Shown piece by piece: positions 18,101 through 27,048 of a DNA stretch of 64,000 nucleotides. Below the pieces are notes generated by a model that did not search any database, was not told the origin of the DNA, and worked only from the letters and a program-made list of their open reading frames with translations. Within the stretch, counting starts at the first letter, position 1; every line of letters begins with the position of its first letter. The stretch comes from Treponema phagedenis. Its GTDB lineage: Bacteria > Spirochaetota > Spirochaetia > Treponematales > Treponemataceae. A program made the position numbers and the translations under genes. Location of the stretch: contig NZ_CP042818.1 in the NCBI RefSeq assembly GCF_008153345.1, positions 2,567,001-2,631,000 of the forward strand. The letters run 5' to 3'.

Positions 18101-18142
18101 AGTTGCGTTAGTATTATGCGTTTATAAAAAAAGTAATTATCC

Positions 18143-19627
18143 CTACTGCTTTTTTTGCGCTTCATCAATATAAATTATTCTATCGCTTGGTTCAATGCGG
18201 ACATCACTCTGAGGTGCCAAATATGCATTGTTCCGTGAATCAATATAACCGATAATCACAATATCCGATTCAACTTGATGCTGTTTTAGCGATTTAAATG
18301 TTGTAGGCTCGTTGAATCCGAAATAGCTTAGTTTTTCCTCATTTAAAATTCTCCCATCCAAGTTCAAAAAATTATAAAGCATCGAAGAAATAAAGGGGTG
18401 CCTGATACAGTTTACAATTAAGTGTGCATCGATTGTATCTTTAAAAACAATTTCATCGCCTTTAATTTTTTCTTGTATAATTTCGGCATTCTTTTCATTA
18501 ATGATTTCGGCAATGGTGTGTACGGCTGAATTTTCCTGTTCAATATTGTACACGGTTAAAACGGTACGCATATCGACATTTTTAATGGTTTCATTTTTTT
18601 TGCTTTCGGAAAAAACGACGGCAAGAGTTGCATCTTTTATATTTACTTTACGCAACATCTCAATATCGGAATAGTCTCCGTTTACATAAATAATACCGCC
18701 GATATCAGGATTTTCTTTTTCCGTAATCAACACAATTTTTTTAGAACAATATTTTTTGTTGTTCACTAATTCTTCGATCACTTTTTTTGAGGAGCTGGTA
18801 TATCCGCATAAAACAATATGATCTTTAATATTTAAATTTCCCGTTTTACCTTTTTTTACATTATCCATAATTTCTCCCATTTTTGATGATATGATTGAAA
18901 TAAAAAATCCAATAAAAGCGATATTGGCAAAAAGCGTCAATGACGCAAACACCTTTCCGAGAATCGTTGTCGGACGATCATCTGTAAAACCAATCAGTTT
19001 TAACATATACACAAAAGACGGAAAAAACGAAGTCGTTCCACCTGCTTTGCTTTCAGCTAAAAATAAACCGATTGAATTTAAGACTACAACGAGTAATGTT
19101 GCGATAAATAAAATTAAAAATGAAAAAGACGATTCTCGTAAGCTCCGCACAAATAACGAAATATGGATAAAAAGACTGCGAAGCTTTACTATGCGTACGA
19201 GCCGAAGTAATTTAATAAAGCGCAAAAATTGAAACGCACGCAACACACGTAAAAAGCGAATGAGCGGGAAGAGCGCAATTAAATCCAATAACGCAGACAG
19301 TGAAAAAATCCATGCCGCTTTATGCTTTACGGCTGAAGCAAATCCCTTTGTTTTTGTATCATAGATAAAATCAGTCGAAATATAAAAACGCATCGCATAT
19401 TCAATAATGAAAAATATACTTAATGCATAATCAAGCTGAAATATCCATAAAGGTAAATCTTTATTTTGATGAACCAATTCAAAAATAGTTAAGCTTACAG
19501 AAAGTAATACAGCCAGAAAAATGATAATATCAGTGAAAATTGTTTTGGAATTATTTTCACTTTCAAGATACCACCATAAAAATCCTTTGATACCTTTTTG
19601 GCGTGTCAGTTTACTTCTGTCTATCAT
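18143..19627 (-). CDS. Voltage-gated-channel-like protein with TrkA/RCK domains and an atypical filter
   Basis: This 494-residue protein has six membrane spans in the first ~245 residues, with an Arg-rich S4 (RFLRVLRAFQFLRFIKLLR, ~123-141). A cytoplasmic RCK/TrkA-N region (~265-390, HIVLCGYTSSSKKVIEEL) and a TrkA-C-like end follow. The expected potassium filter TVGYGD is missing; the pore loop reads KLIGFTDDRPTT. It therefore may conduct another ion, be gated differently or be nonconducting. The ATG overlaps the preceding membrane-protein gene (ATGA), so it is the third gene of an operon with the Mrr nuclease. A defence role through membrane depolarisation is speculative. Confidence 0.75.
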   Translation of the reverse strand: MIDRSKLTRQKGIKGFLWWYLESENNSKTIFTDIIIFLAVLLSVSLTIFELVHQNKDLPLWIFQLDYALSIFFIIEYAMRFYISTDFIYDTKTKGFASAVKHKAAWIFSLSALLDLIALFPLIRFLRVLRAFQFLRFIKLLRLVRIVKLRSLFIHISLFVRSLRESSFSFLILFIATLLVVVLNSIGLFLAESKAGGTTSFFPSFVYMLKLIGFTDDRPTTILGKVFASLTLFANIAFIGFFISIISSKMGEIMDNVKKGKTGNLNIKDHIVLCGYTSSSKKVIEELVNNKKYCSKKIVLITEKENPDIGGIIYVNGDYSDIEMLRKVNIKDATLAVVFSESKKNETIKNVDMRTVLTVYNIEQENSAVHTIAEIINEKNAEIIQEKIKGDEIVFKDTIDAHLIVNCIRHPFISSMLYNFLNLDGRILNEEKLSYFGFNEPTTFKSLKQHQVESDIVIIGYIDSRNNAYLAPQSDVRIEPSDRIIYIDEAQKKQ

Positions 19628-20445
19628 ACCGCTTGATCCTTGAATGCAGTTTTTGGAACATAATTCTCACGTTTATACACCATTCCGGAGTACAACATCA
19701 TAATCGGCACAAATACCATGCAGGTAGTAAGCGTAACTGGCATTGCATATTGTTGTATTGCTGCTTTAAACGAAAGATGATACTGATAGTGCCCTATTGC
19801 TATCCCGCCTGCCAGTGTAAGTACAAAAATACAAAGCGGTGCCATAACATTGATCTTGAAAACTTTTATTAGACACTGAGACTCATCAATAAATTTATGT
19901 TCGATTCGCGTATTCTTTATTGTTCTATCCTTCTCTTCTTCAGTAATTTTATTAGTACGAAATTGTTCTTGGATACATTGCTCATCACATGGCTGAGGAA
20001 TAGCAGTAAAAAGAATCCTTGCGATAGACATTTCCATTCTACAAAATTTTATACGTATAAGCAATAGCACAAAAAATAAGAGAAGCAAAGAAACTGAAGA
20101 ACCTACGATATAATTGAGTTGATGATTAGCGAAGTAGCGGAGAAACGGTATTTTATTTTCCGCTGTGCCGAACATTAAAATCATCCGCAGGGAAGCGAAT
20201 TCCACTGCAAATGAAAAGAAGCAATACCAAAACAAACATGAAGATATTGTTTTATTTTTGTAGTTCCACACCGCTTCAAGTGAAAGAGCTTTCGCCCATA
20301 AAAAGCTGCACGCGATAAGAATTTCAATTGCCCGTATCGGCAGCGGCATTGCGATCACGATGAGCGGAAAAGACAAACACGCAATCGCAACAAACACAAG
20401 CGGTATTTCAAAAGCGACGGAACATATCTTTTTTAGTTTGTACAT
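19624..20445 (-). CDS. Multi-pass membrane protein of unknown family
   Basis: This protein of about 273 residues has roughly six hydrophobic segments in two groups (near residues 10-50, 70-90, 110-130, 205-225 and 235-255) separated by a charged cytoplasmic loop with KITEEEKDRTIKNTRIEHKF. A GTG start at 20475 is possible, but the ATG at 20445 is more natural before the first membrane span. It lies between the Mrr-like gene and the channel gene, overlapping the latter by four bases, so the three are co-transcribed. I do not recognise the family and assign no function. Confidence 0.6.
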   Translation of the reverse strand: MYKLKKICSVAFEIPLVFVAIACLSFPLIVIAMPLPIRAIEILIACSFLWAKALSLEAVWNYKNKTISSCLFWYCFFSFAVEFASLRMILMFGTAENKIPFLRYFANHQLNYIVGSSVSLLLLFFVLLLIRIKFCRMEMSIARILFTAIPQPCDEQCIQEQFRTNKITEEEKDRTIKNTRIEHKFIDESQCLIKVFKINVMAPLCIFVLTLAGGIAIGHYQYHLSFKAAIQQYAMPVTLTTCMVFVPIMMLYSGMVYKRENYVPKTAFKDQAV

Positions 20446-20488
20446 AATTTTCCGTTTGATAATACACAGGTTCACTTTTAATCAGGCG

Positions 20489-21532
20489 TTAAATATCGTC
20501 CAAATTTTGAATGCCGACATTGAGTAACATCTCAACAAAGTCATCCCCGTTAATTAACACACAATTATGTTCTATTGCCATTTTGTAGCTTTCTTCAGAA
20601 AAGCTGTCAGCCATCGATATAACCCAATACTGATTTACATAGCCGTCAGAATTATTGCCTTTTATTTTTGCGAACTCAGTTATTTGTTGAATTGCCCAGT
20701 CGGAAGTTTCACCGTCGTGAAATTTTACCTGAACATTTATCGCAGTTTTAATGTTTTCAAAATATGCAATCACATCGACATCTTCCGAACCTTCCTTCCC
20801 CGAAGGATTTTTCGGCGGAATGATAACGCTATTTGCTCTTGCCGCTTCAAAATATTTTTGCACAAGTTTTTCGAACTTTTCAGGCTGCAAACATTTTTTA
20901 ATAAGAGCTTTCCAACTCTTGATTGATTTATTCATAAGTTCGGATTTTAAATTAATCGGTTTTTTCGCTTTGAAATTTTTAATTGCGTCTTCAATGCTTT
21001 CCTTTAAATCAGAAATATCGGCATTGGTTCTTTGTATTTTCATACGTGCCGTTAATTTACTGTCGGCATACTCTGCACGCGGAATATCCAAACAAATGGG
21101 TTTTACTTTTCTCACAAACCCTAAATCTAAATATTCTGCTTCACCCTGCAATTTTAATAAACCGGTCTTGCTATCATACTCAATACTTGTACCGTTCCAG
21201 TCAGCCTTCGGCAAGGTAAGTGTTTTATCCGAAGCTAACAATGCACAAGATTCGGTTATTTCATAAACCGAAAAACTTTTCCATGAAGGCACGATAACCC
21301 AATCCCCTTTATCCATTTCAGCAATAAACCGCCAAAGGTTCTTCCTATTTCTTGATTTGTGACCCCAGTTTTTTTGAAACGCATTATCAAAAAAATCCTC
21401 ATCGGCATTTGATACTTTGTTTAAAAATGTTTCATTACAAAAGTCTGAAAACCCAATCGACAATAATCCGTTTTCAAGCAACGGATAACTCACCGGTTCC
21501 AAATGAGCAATTCTGTGCAACCAATAGTTCAT
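20489..21532 (-). CDS. Mrr-type restriction endonuclease
   Basis: From the ATG at 21532 (GGGAG-like site upstream) this is 347 residues. The C-terminal domain (~225-330) has the PD-(D/E)xK pattern of Mrr-cat: GSEDVDVIAYF with catalytic Asp, then INVQVKFHDG giving the QxK. The N-terminal ~200 residues (MNYWLHRIAHLEPVSYPLL, then WVIVPSWKSFSVYEI) are probably the target-recognition module. Mrr enzymes cut modified foreign DNA. The open frame extends to 21625, but the extra residues derive from degenerate upstream sequence. First gene of an operon with two membrane proteins; no methyltransferase is nearby, as expected for type IV enzymes. Confidence 0.78.
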   Translation of the reverse strand: MNYWLHRIAHLEPVSYPLLENGLLSIGFSDFCNETFLNKVSNADEDFFDNAFQKNWGHKSRNRKNLWRFIAEMDKGDWVIVPSWKSFSVYEITESCALLASDKTLTLPKADWNGTSIEYDSKTGLLKLQGEAEYLDLGFVRKVKPICLDIPRAEYADSKLTARMKIQRTNADISDLKESIEDAIKNFKAKKPINLKSELMNKSIKSWKALIKKCLQPEKFEKLVQKYFEAARANSVIIPPKNPSGKEGSEDVDVIAYFENIKTAINVQVKFHDGETSDWAIQQITEFAKIKGNNSDGYVNQYWVISMADSFSEESYKMAIEHNCVLINGDDFVEMLLNVGIQNLDDI

Positions 21533-21599
21533 AATTTTATCTCCCATCAAATCTGTTTTTTGTTTATGCTCAGTAATTTGCGGCAGGTTTCCCCGCCGC

Positions 21600-21840
21600 A
21601 AATCTTTTAGTTCCTTCTCATCCAACTTCTGCCGTCATTGGTGGAATAGAACAAGCCCTTTTCTGTCGTTGCAAGGATTTCTTTTCCGTTGTCGGTTAAA
21701 TCCTGAAACGCACCTTGACTGGAACTGCTGGAATAACGAGTCATTCATGAACGCCCATCATTCGTTGAGTACTCAAGTTTCTTTGAATCCTTGGGGCTGA
21801 TCCGTATCAGCTCTTTTCCTCTGTTTAGCATCTGTGACAT
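21600..21840 (-). pseudogene. Degenerate WD40/BNR-like repeat remnant
   Basis: The minus strand carries broken frames reading YSTNDGRS, then QGAFQDLTDNGKEILATTEKG, then FYSTNDGRSW in another frame. This is the Asp-box (BNR) pattern of beta-propeller proteins. Stops and shifts show it is dead. It flanks the Mrr gene upstream. Confidence 0.45.
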
Positions 21841-22121
21841 AAGACGCCTCCTAAAAACATATTTGTATTCACTTCCGCCATTGCACACCGCGTCGAATCG
21901 GCTTTGTATATAGACCGCGGAAATGGAGATACCAAAATTTTATATACAAGAATACTATACACCATTGAGTCTATCAGGAGATGATAGAGCTTATTATTTT
22001 TATTGATTATTTTGAAAAAGTTTTTTGGGATATTGATTAAAAGCAAACAAAAAATAAATATAAGAAAATTGTCCAGATCGGACGGTAGGGATTTGATAAA
22101 AAAAATTAAATTTTCATAATC

Positions 22122-22212
22122 TTGTTGCTTGTTGCTTGTTGCTTGTTGCTTGTTGCTTGTTGCTTGTTGCTTGTTGCTTGTTGCTTGTTGCTTGTTGCTT
22201 GTTGCTTGTTGC
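22122..22212. repeat. Heptanucleotide tandem repeat (TTGTTGC) x13
   Basis: Thirteen perfect copies of TTGTTGC occupy 91 bp. Because 7 is not a multiple of 3, gain or loss of a unit would shift any reading frame. Both strands are open through the array, but neither frame shows a convincing gene beyond it. Confidence 0.95.
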
Positions 22213-22312
22213 TGCAAATATTCCAGTCATTGCAATATTGTGCCATTGATCGGGAAAAGTGTCAAGACCATTGCCCGTGCTTGTTCAATGACCAGTGAAA
22301 ATTTCGCCCCAC

Positions 22313-22457
22313 CGTTTTGCCGTTTCTTCCAAAAGTATCTTTTTTGTTCTCATATCCAATCCCATAGTTTAGCCTCGCAAGGCTTATTATATTTGGGTTA
22401 GATTTTTATGTGATGAACCGTTTTTATTTCGGTTAGATTTAACGTGAGGCAATGCGA
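22313..22457 (-). mobile_element. ISNCY-like 5' end, copy 1 (145 bp)
   Basis: These 145 bp are identical to 26330-26474. On the minus strand they hold the first ~20 codons of an ISNCY-type transposase (MGLDMRTKKILLEETAKR) and its leader. The rest of the IS is gone here. The outer end abuts the promoter of the lipoprotein at 22546. Confidence 0.75.
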
Positions 22458-22460
22458 GGG

Positions 22461-22489
22461 CTGACAAATAAGAAAAAGCATGGTACAAT
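22461..22489 (+). promoter_or_regulatory. Promoter of lipoprotein 22546
   Basis: -35 CTGACA (22461-22466), 17-bp spacer, -10 TACAAT (22484-22489). It starts directly after the IS-derived repeat. Confidence 0.65.
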
Positions 22490-22545
22490 TTTACCGTAGG
22501 ATAATTTAATATCCGCAAGTTTATTCATATGAGGAGGATAAGTTT

Positions 22546-22998
22546 ATGAAAAAAAATTTAGCATTACTTTTTGGGGCTTTGATTTGTTTTAGTATATTTT
22601 CGTGTGCTGGCGGGATAGTGAATGTACCTTTCGTTATAAGTGTTTACATCGAAAAAGAGGATGGTACTAGATTTACAGAAAATGAAGTTAGTTTACTCAA
22701 ATTGAATTCAAATGGCCGTATATATACCGATAAGTGTGATGAAAATGGTATGCCGATATACAAAGATGGTGGTTTTCGAATACAATATGAGTTAGGCTAT
22801 GCTCGTTCTATGCGGAAGATAAAGGAAATAGAAAATTCCTGGAAAAAAAAGATGAATGAGTTTTGGTTTATGATTGATGGTACATCGATTGGTTATGAAG
22901 TGTTTACGATGAAACCTTTAGGGGAAAACTATGTCATATCATCAGAACCGAAAGAATCAAAAATAACGTATATCATAAAGCTAAAAAAGAAGTTGTAG
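22546..22998 (+). CDS. Small lipoprotein (unknown function)
   Basis: This 150-residue protein has a lipoprotein signal: MKKNLALLFGALICFSIFSC with the lipidated Cys20. The mature part has no family I recognise; it contains an acidic, beta-rich region (IEKEDGTRFTENEVSLLKL) and a Lys-rich end. It has a GAGGAGG site at ideal spacing and its own sigma-70-type promoter directly downstream of an IS remnant; a strong terminator follows. It is probably surface or periplasmic. The arrangement (IS end, promoter, small lipoprotein) repeats at 26330-26933. Confidence 0.7.
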   Translation: MKKNLALLFGALICFSIFSCAGGIVNVPFVISVYIEKEDGTRFTENEVSLLKLNSNGRIYTDKCDENGMPIYKDGGFRIQYELGYARSMRKIKEIENSWKKKMNEFWFMIDGTSIGYEVFTMKPLGENYVISSEPKESKITYIIKLKKKL

Positions 22999-23122
22999 TG
23001 TAGGTTTGAAGTTACCAAGTCTAACTAAATGTTAGGCTTGGTAATGGTTTTATGTATGAAAAGATAAAATGTAAAAATAGTGGTTATGTAAAAATATTAA
23101 ATTAGACGCTAAAAATAGGACG

Positions 23123-23202
23123 TTTTTTGTCCCTAATCTGAGGGACAAAAAACTCCGCGTTATCTCTAAAAACTTTTAAAATTTTTAGTTTTTAGAGATA
23201 AC
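23123..23202 (+). terminator. Tandem hairpins after the lipoprotein
   Basis: First hairpin arms are TTTTTTGTCCCT (23123-23134) and AGGGACAAAAAA (23141-23152). The second has perfect 16-bp arms GTTATCTCTAAAAACT (23159-23174) and 23187-23202. The first is a likely bidirectional terminator. The second core (ATCTCTAAAAACT) recurs near 54072. Confidence 0.7.
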
Positions 23203-23780
23203 CTAATATATTCACCTGAAGTACTTGTTCCACAATGTGCTCTCAGTGTCAAGCTCCAAAAATCCTGGTTTTCGTTCATCCCAGTCGAAAAAAGTGCGTA
23301 TCGGGATAAGCTGATTGAGGTTTTTTGCCGGTCGTGTCGTCGAGATGCCTTTAACAGAGCATTTTGCAATTTTTTAAAGGCTACCTCAATGCTACTACTA
23401 TGACAGGAGAACAGAGCATAGGTCATATTTCGCAAATCAATTCCATAAAATACGCTAATGGTATTCTCACAATTAACTTTTAAGACACATATATAAATAA
23501 CACTTAAAACAATTGAGCTTACAAATAAGCGAAGCGAAGTATAAGTACGCTAATGCATTTTCTTAAAAAGTGATAAGCCTCAAGTCTGTATTTTCAAATA
23601 CGAAGTACGTATTTTCAATGTGAGCTTCGGTTTGACACAACTAGGCGCACGAATGTGCGACCGAAAACTATGGTTTATTTTTTTGGGTAATAAACTTCAA
23701 AAAACTAATTATACTTTTTTTTAATCAACACTTGACTAAAATAAAAAAAATGTATATAATAGTCGGCAAAATATCATAAA
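23203..23780. other. Gap before the chemoreceptor
   Basis: No gene supported. A minus-strand frame (23166-23435) overlaps the hairpin and has no family features. AT-rich sequence with a TATAAT at about 23755 just upstream of the chemoreceptor may be its -10 element. Confidence 0.4.
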
Positions 23781-23797
23781 AAAAGGACTTGACGAAG

Positions 23798-25969
23798 ATG
23801 GAAAAAATTAGTATTATCCCCCCCCCCCCCCCCCCCCCCCGAAAAAGTGAGGTTACAATGATGAGGCGAAAAAAGAAAATTTCGTCCATTCGCGTCCGCA
23901 TCTTTCTTTTTATTGGGGCTTTGATACTTTTGAGCATTATGTTTCTAGCTACAATCGTAGATCGAACAACCAAAAGAATGATAACTGATGACCTCAAAAG
24001 AAGTCTCACTGATGCGACCGCCAATGCTGCAAAGCTTTTTGATTCCCATATGCGTGAATGGTGGGAATATGCTAGTGGGCTTGCACTTTCGGATACATTG
24101 CAAGACCCTGATATAAGTTACTTGAAAAAAGCTCAGAGACTTGAAGGTTTCACAAAGGCACAAGGTGAAAATATCAAACATTGGATAGTTGACGCACAAG
24201 GTCGTCTGTACCTTGCAAATGGCGATGTAGTTGATGTGTCAAAACAAGATTGGTTTATTGAATCTAAAGGTGGAAGGAACACATATTTTTCCACTCCATT
24301 CATTTCCAAAGTCAATAATGAATTGATTTCCGTTATCTGTGTTCCTGTTTTTGATATTAATGGTAATTTTTTTGGAGCGTTTCAGCTAGAAATAGATGGT
24401 CGGTTTTTGAGTATGGATAGTTTGCCCGACTTTAACCTTGAAGGAAAAACAAGCGAAATCTTTATTTTAGACAAAAATGGTACGCATATTGCAAATAACG
24501 ATTTGACTTTTGTAACAAAACGAGTTAACAGAATCGAGGAAGCAAAAAGCGATCCAAGCTTGAAAAGCCTTGCTACCGCTATGAGTAAAGCTATTTCAGA
24601 AGAATCGGGTTTGATAAACTTTAAGTACAATGGAATTGACCGAGTTGGTGGATTTGCAAAAATGAAGCAAACAGGTTGGACGGTTGTTATTACGCAAGAT
24701 GTAAAGGAACTTCAAGCACCTTTGTATAGTTTGCGAATAAAACTATTATTTATTGATATTGCGGTTCTGATTGCTGCTTTTTGTGTAATCTTTTTTATTG
24801 CACAGTCAATTACAAAACCGCTTAACCGAACAGTCGACGCTTTGAAGAATATTGCCGAAGGCGAAGGTGATTTGACGGTTCGTTTACCTGTGCAAGGAAA
24901 TGACGAGCTGACACAAATGGCGGCTTATTTTAATAAGACAATGGAAAAAATCAGAGCTATGACCAAAAAGGTTGGTGTCAATGCCGTTGCGATGCATGAG
25001 CTTGGCACAAATCTTTCGAGTAATATGACCGAAACCGCAAGTGCCGTCAACCAAATCAGTAGCAATATCGAAGGCGTAAAGCAACAAGTGATAAATCAGT
25101 CTGCGAGCGTTACCGAAACGTCTGCAACGATGGAAGAAATTATCCGTACGATTGAACAGCTAAACGCAAGCATCGAAAGCCAAGCAACGAGCGTAACGCA
25201 GTCGTCCGCTTCTATTGAAGAAATGGTCGCGAACATTGCTTCGATTACAGAGTCGCTAAATGAAAACAACCAAGCGATGGGCGATTTGGCGGAGCAGATT
25301 ATGGCAGGTCGAAACGGAGCCGTTGACGCAAATAATTTTGTAAAACAAATGTCGGAACGTTCTGATGCTTTAGGTGAAGCTGCAAACGTCATTCAAAACA
25401 TCGCAAGCCAAACCAACTTGCTCGCAATGAATGCTGCGATTGAGGCGGCTCACGCGGGCGACAGTGGAAAGGGTTTTGCGGTCGTTGCGGATGAAATCCG
25501 AAAGCTCGCCGAAGAGTCGAACAATCAAGGAAAGCAAATTGGTGCGATGATTAAGGAAACTATTGCGATTATTGTAGAAATGACAAAGGCTGGAAAAGCG
25601 ACGGAGGAAATTTTTAATCGCGTTTATCAGGTTTCTAGCAAGATTGCAGAGCGTGAAGAAGTTGTGGCAGCCGCAATGCAGGAACAAGATCGCGGTAACA
25701 AAGAAGTGTTGCAAACTATAAAAACTATCAGCGAAGTTACGAGCGAGGTAAAAGGTGGTTCGACGGAAATGCTTTCTGGCGGACGCACGATTGCAAAAGA
25801 AATGCAAAAACTTGACGAACTCACCAGAATGATAACCGACAGTATGAACGAAATGGCAAGTGGTGTCGTGCAGATAAACAACGCCGTGCAGGAAGTTCAG
25901 GAAATGGCACACCAAAACAAAAACGCCATCGACTCGCTCAACAACGAAGTCGGCAAGTTTAAGGTTTAA
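23798..25969 (+). CDS. Methyl-accepting chemotaxis protein with a poly-C start region
   Basis: From the ATG at 23798 this is 723 residues. A first span (~35-55) and second span (~312-335) enclose a periplasmic sensor of double-Cache type (with [18 protein letters not shown] and INKF-like repeats). A HAMP segment and a long signalling hairpin follow, with the invariant tip region [20 protein letters not shown]. It binds CheW/CheA at the cell pole and controls flagellar direction. The start region contains 23 consecutive C (23818-23840), translated as a proline run, in frame at this length. An alternative start ATGATG at 23858, behind GTGAGG, would place the tract in the leader. Either way length changes could switch expression. 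Confidence 0.9.
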   Translation: MEKISIIPPPPPPPRKSEVTMMRRKKKISSIRVRIFLFIGALILLSIMFLATIVDRTTKRMITDDLKRSLTDATANAAKLFDSHMREWWEYASGLALSDTLQDPDISYLKKAQRLEGFTKAQGENIKHWIVDAQGRLYLANGDVVDVSKQDWFIESKGGRNTYFSTPFISKVNNELISVICVPVFDINGNFFGAFQLEIDGRFLSMDSLPDFNLEGKTSEIFILDKNGTHIANNDLTFVTKRVNRIEEAKSDPSLKSLATAMSKAISEESGLINFKYNGIDRVGGFAKMKQTGWTVVITQDVKELQAPLYSLRIKLLFIDIAVLIAAFCVIFFIAQSITKPLNRTVDALKNIAEGEGDLTVRLPVQGNDELTQMAAYFNKTMEKIRAMTKKVGVNAVAMHELGTNLSSNMTETASAVNQISSNIEGVKQQVINQSASVTETSATMEEIIRTIEQLNASIESQATSVTQSSASIEEMVANIASITESLNENNQAMGDLAEQIMAGRNGAVDANNFVKQMSERSDALGEAANVIQNIASQTNLLAMNAAIEAAHAGDSGKGFAVVADEIRKLAEESNNQGKQIGAMIKETIAIIVEMTKAGKATEEIFNRVYQVSSKIAEREEVVAAAMQEQDRGNKEVLQTIKTISEVTSEVKGGSTEMLSGGRTIAKEMQKLDELTRMITDSMNEMASGVVQINNAVQEVQEMAHQNKNAIDSLNNEVGKFKV
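23818..23840 (+). repeat. Poly-C tract (C23) in the chemoreceptor gene
   Basis: Twenty-three consecutive C lie 20 bases after the first ATG of the chemoreceptor. Only lengths of 23 plus or minus multiples of 3 keep the long frame open from that ATG. Tracts this long are unstable by slippage. Confidence 0.95.
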
Positions 25970-26017
25970 ACAAATTAAGCAAACGAACAAACATCAGTTT
26001 GTGAGGCTTGATGAATT

Positions 26018-26049
26018 CCGCCGTTTCGCAAGTGTAACGAGAAACGGCA
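26018..26049. repeat. Dispersed hairpin repeat
   Basis: GCCGTTTCGCAA ... GAGAAACGGC, the same hairpin as near 3023-3052, with a different loop. It sits 45 bases after the chemoreceptor stop. Confidence 0.5.
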
Positions 26050-26107
26050 CTTTAATAATGCGATGTTTTGAAAAACGAACAAGCTCCAAAGTTTTTTAAA
26101 ACTCGAC

Positions 26108-26158
26108 CGGTTAATGAGGCAAGATATCTACTTGCCGAAATTAACCGTTCTTTTTTTT
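26108..26158 (+). terminator. Terminator of the chemoreceptor gene
   Basis: Outer arms CGGTTAAT (26108-26115) and ATTAACCG (26140-26147), inner arms GGCAAG and CTTGCC, followed by TTCTTTTTTTT. This is a strong intrinsic terminator. Confidence 0.85.
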
Positions 26159-26382
26159 CGAGGCTTATTGATTATTTTAACTGAAACCTTTTTTACATTG
26201 TTGAAAGCACTCGTATGCAACACGGCTTTATTTTTAAGCACATGAATTGCGTATTTTCTGTTGTAGCCGGTCGTTGCAGTGAACTCATCAATAATTTTTG
26301 TCTTTTCTTTTTTTGATGCCCAACAATAGCGTTTTGCCGTTTCTTCCAAAAGTATCTTTTTTGTTCTCATATCCAATCCCAT
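26128..26382 (-). pseudogene. ISNCY-family transposase, N-terminal fragment
   Basis: The 84-residue frame reads RTKKILLEETAKRYCWASKK, then KTKIIDEFTATTGYNRKYAI. The 'DEF...TGYNRKYAI.LL' helix-turn-helix is typical of the N-terminus of ISNCY-type integrases/transposases of several hundred residues. The DDE core is absent and the frame ends in a terminator sequence. The first 145 bp of this element are repeated exactly at 22313. A matching C-terminal fragment, on the other strand, lies at 28632. Confidence 0.75.
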
Positions 26383-26478
26383 AGTTTAGCCTCGCAAGGC
26401 TTATTATATTTGGGTTAGATTTTTATGTGATGAACCGTTTTTATTTCGGTTAGATTTAACGTGAGGCAATGCGAACGC

Positions 26479-26506
26479 TTGACATAAATCGTTTTTTTTT
26501 TAGAAT
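26479..26506 (+). promoter_or_regulatory. Promoter of lipoprotein 26544 with a T-tract spacer
   Basis: -35 TTGACA (26479-26484), 16-bp spacer ending in nine T, -10 TAGAAT (26501-26506). The run totals ten T including the first base of the -10. Slippage would change the spacer by 1 bp steps. Confidence 0.7.
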
Positions 26507-26543
26507 ATTGCAACTTTATTAGAAATCGCGAGGAGGATTTTTT

Positions 26544-26933
26544 ATGAAAAAGTTTTTTGGAGTTGCTCTGATTGTAGCAACAGTTTTGATGGCTGTATTT
26601 ACATTGGTTGGATGTGCAACTACACCTAAAGGACCTATTTCCAATGAATATGTCGGTTTTTATTCCGGAAGCATCATACATCCAATTACAAATATGGAAG
26701 TGTTCACATGGACAGCTGAAGCAAAACAAAACGGAGAATTTATCTTTACCGTTAATAAAGCTACTGCAACCGGTACTATTGATTCAAATGGTAAATTTTA
26801 TGTTAAACCAAAAGGTATACTTCAACCAAAGTACAAAGGGACAATCGATAAAAATACTAAGAAAGTCGAAGGTAAAATGATAGGTGGTTTTGGCGTAACA
26901 GCAGGAAAAATTCAGGGAAAAAAGATTCGCTAA
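26544..26933 (+). CDS. Small lipoprotein (unknown function)
   Basis: This 129-residue protein has a signal peptide ending in a lipobox, LVGC (Cys24). The mature part is beta-strand rich: VGFYSGSIIHPITNMEVFTW, then repeated T-G-T-I-D-type turns (TATGTIDSNGKFYV, YKGTIDKNTKKVEGKM), as in small periplasmic lipoproteins that form a short beta sheet. I do not recognise a named family. It has a GAGGAGG site, and a promoter fed from the end of an IS remnant. Likely periplasmic or surface; no operon partner. Confidence 0.7.
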   Translation: MKKFFGVALIVATVLMAVFTLVGCATTPKGPISNEYVGFYSGSIIHPITNMEVFTWTAEAKQNGEFIFTVNKATATGTIDSNGKFYVKPKGILQPKYKGTIDKNTKKVEGKMIGGFGVTAGKIQGKKIR

Positions 26934-27048
26934 CATTGTTTATCTTTATTATTCTGATGCTTTTTTCTAGTGAAATAGCATCAGAGTGATAAAATTTAAG
27001 GAGAAAATCAAATGCGTTTTTATATCTTTTTAAATAAGATACCATAAT

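Noticed and set aside
22129-22401. Long frames across the TTGTTGC repeat on both strands
   Set aside because: They arise from the repeat itself (LLVACC or QQATSNK periods), with no ribosome site or family features beyond it.
23166-23435. Minus-strand frame of 89 codons
   Set aside because: It begins in AT-rich non-coding sequence, ends in a perfect hairpin and has no recognisable features.
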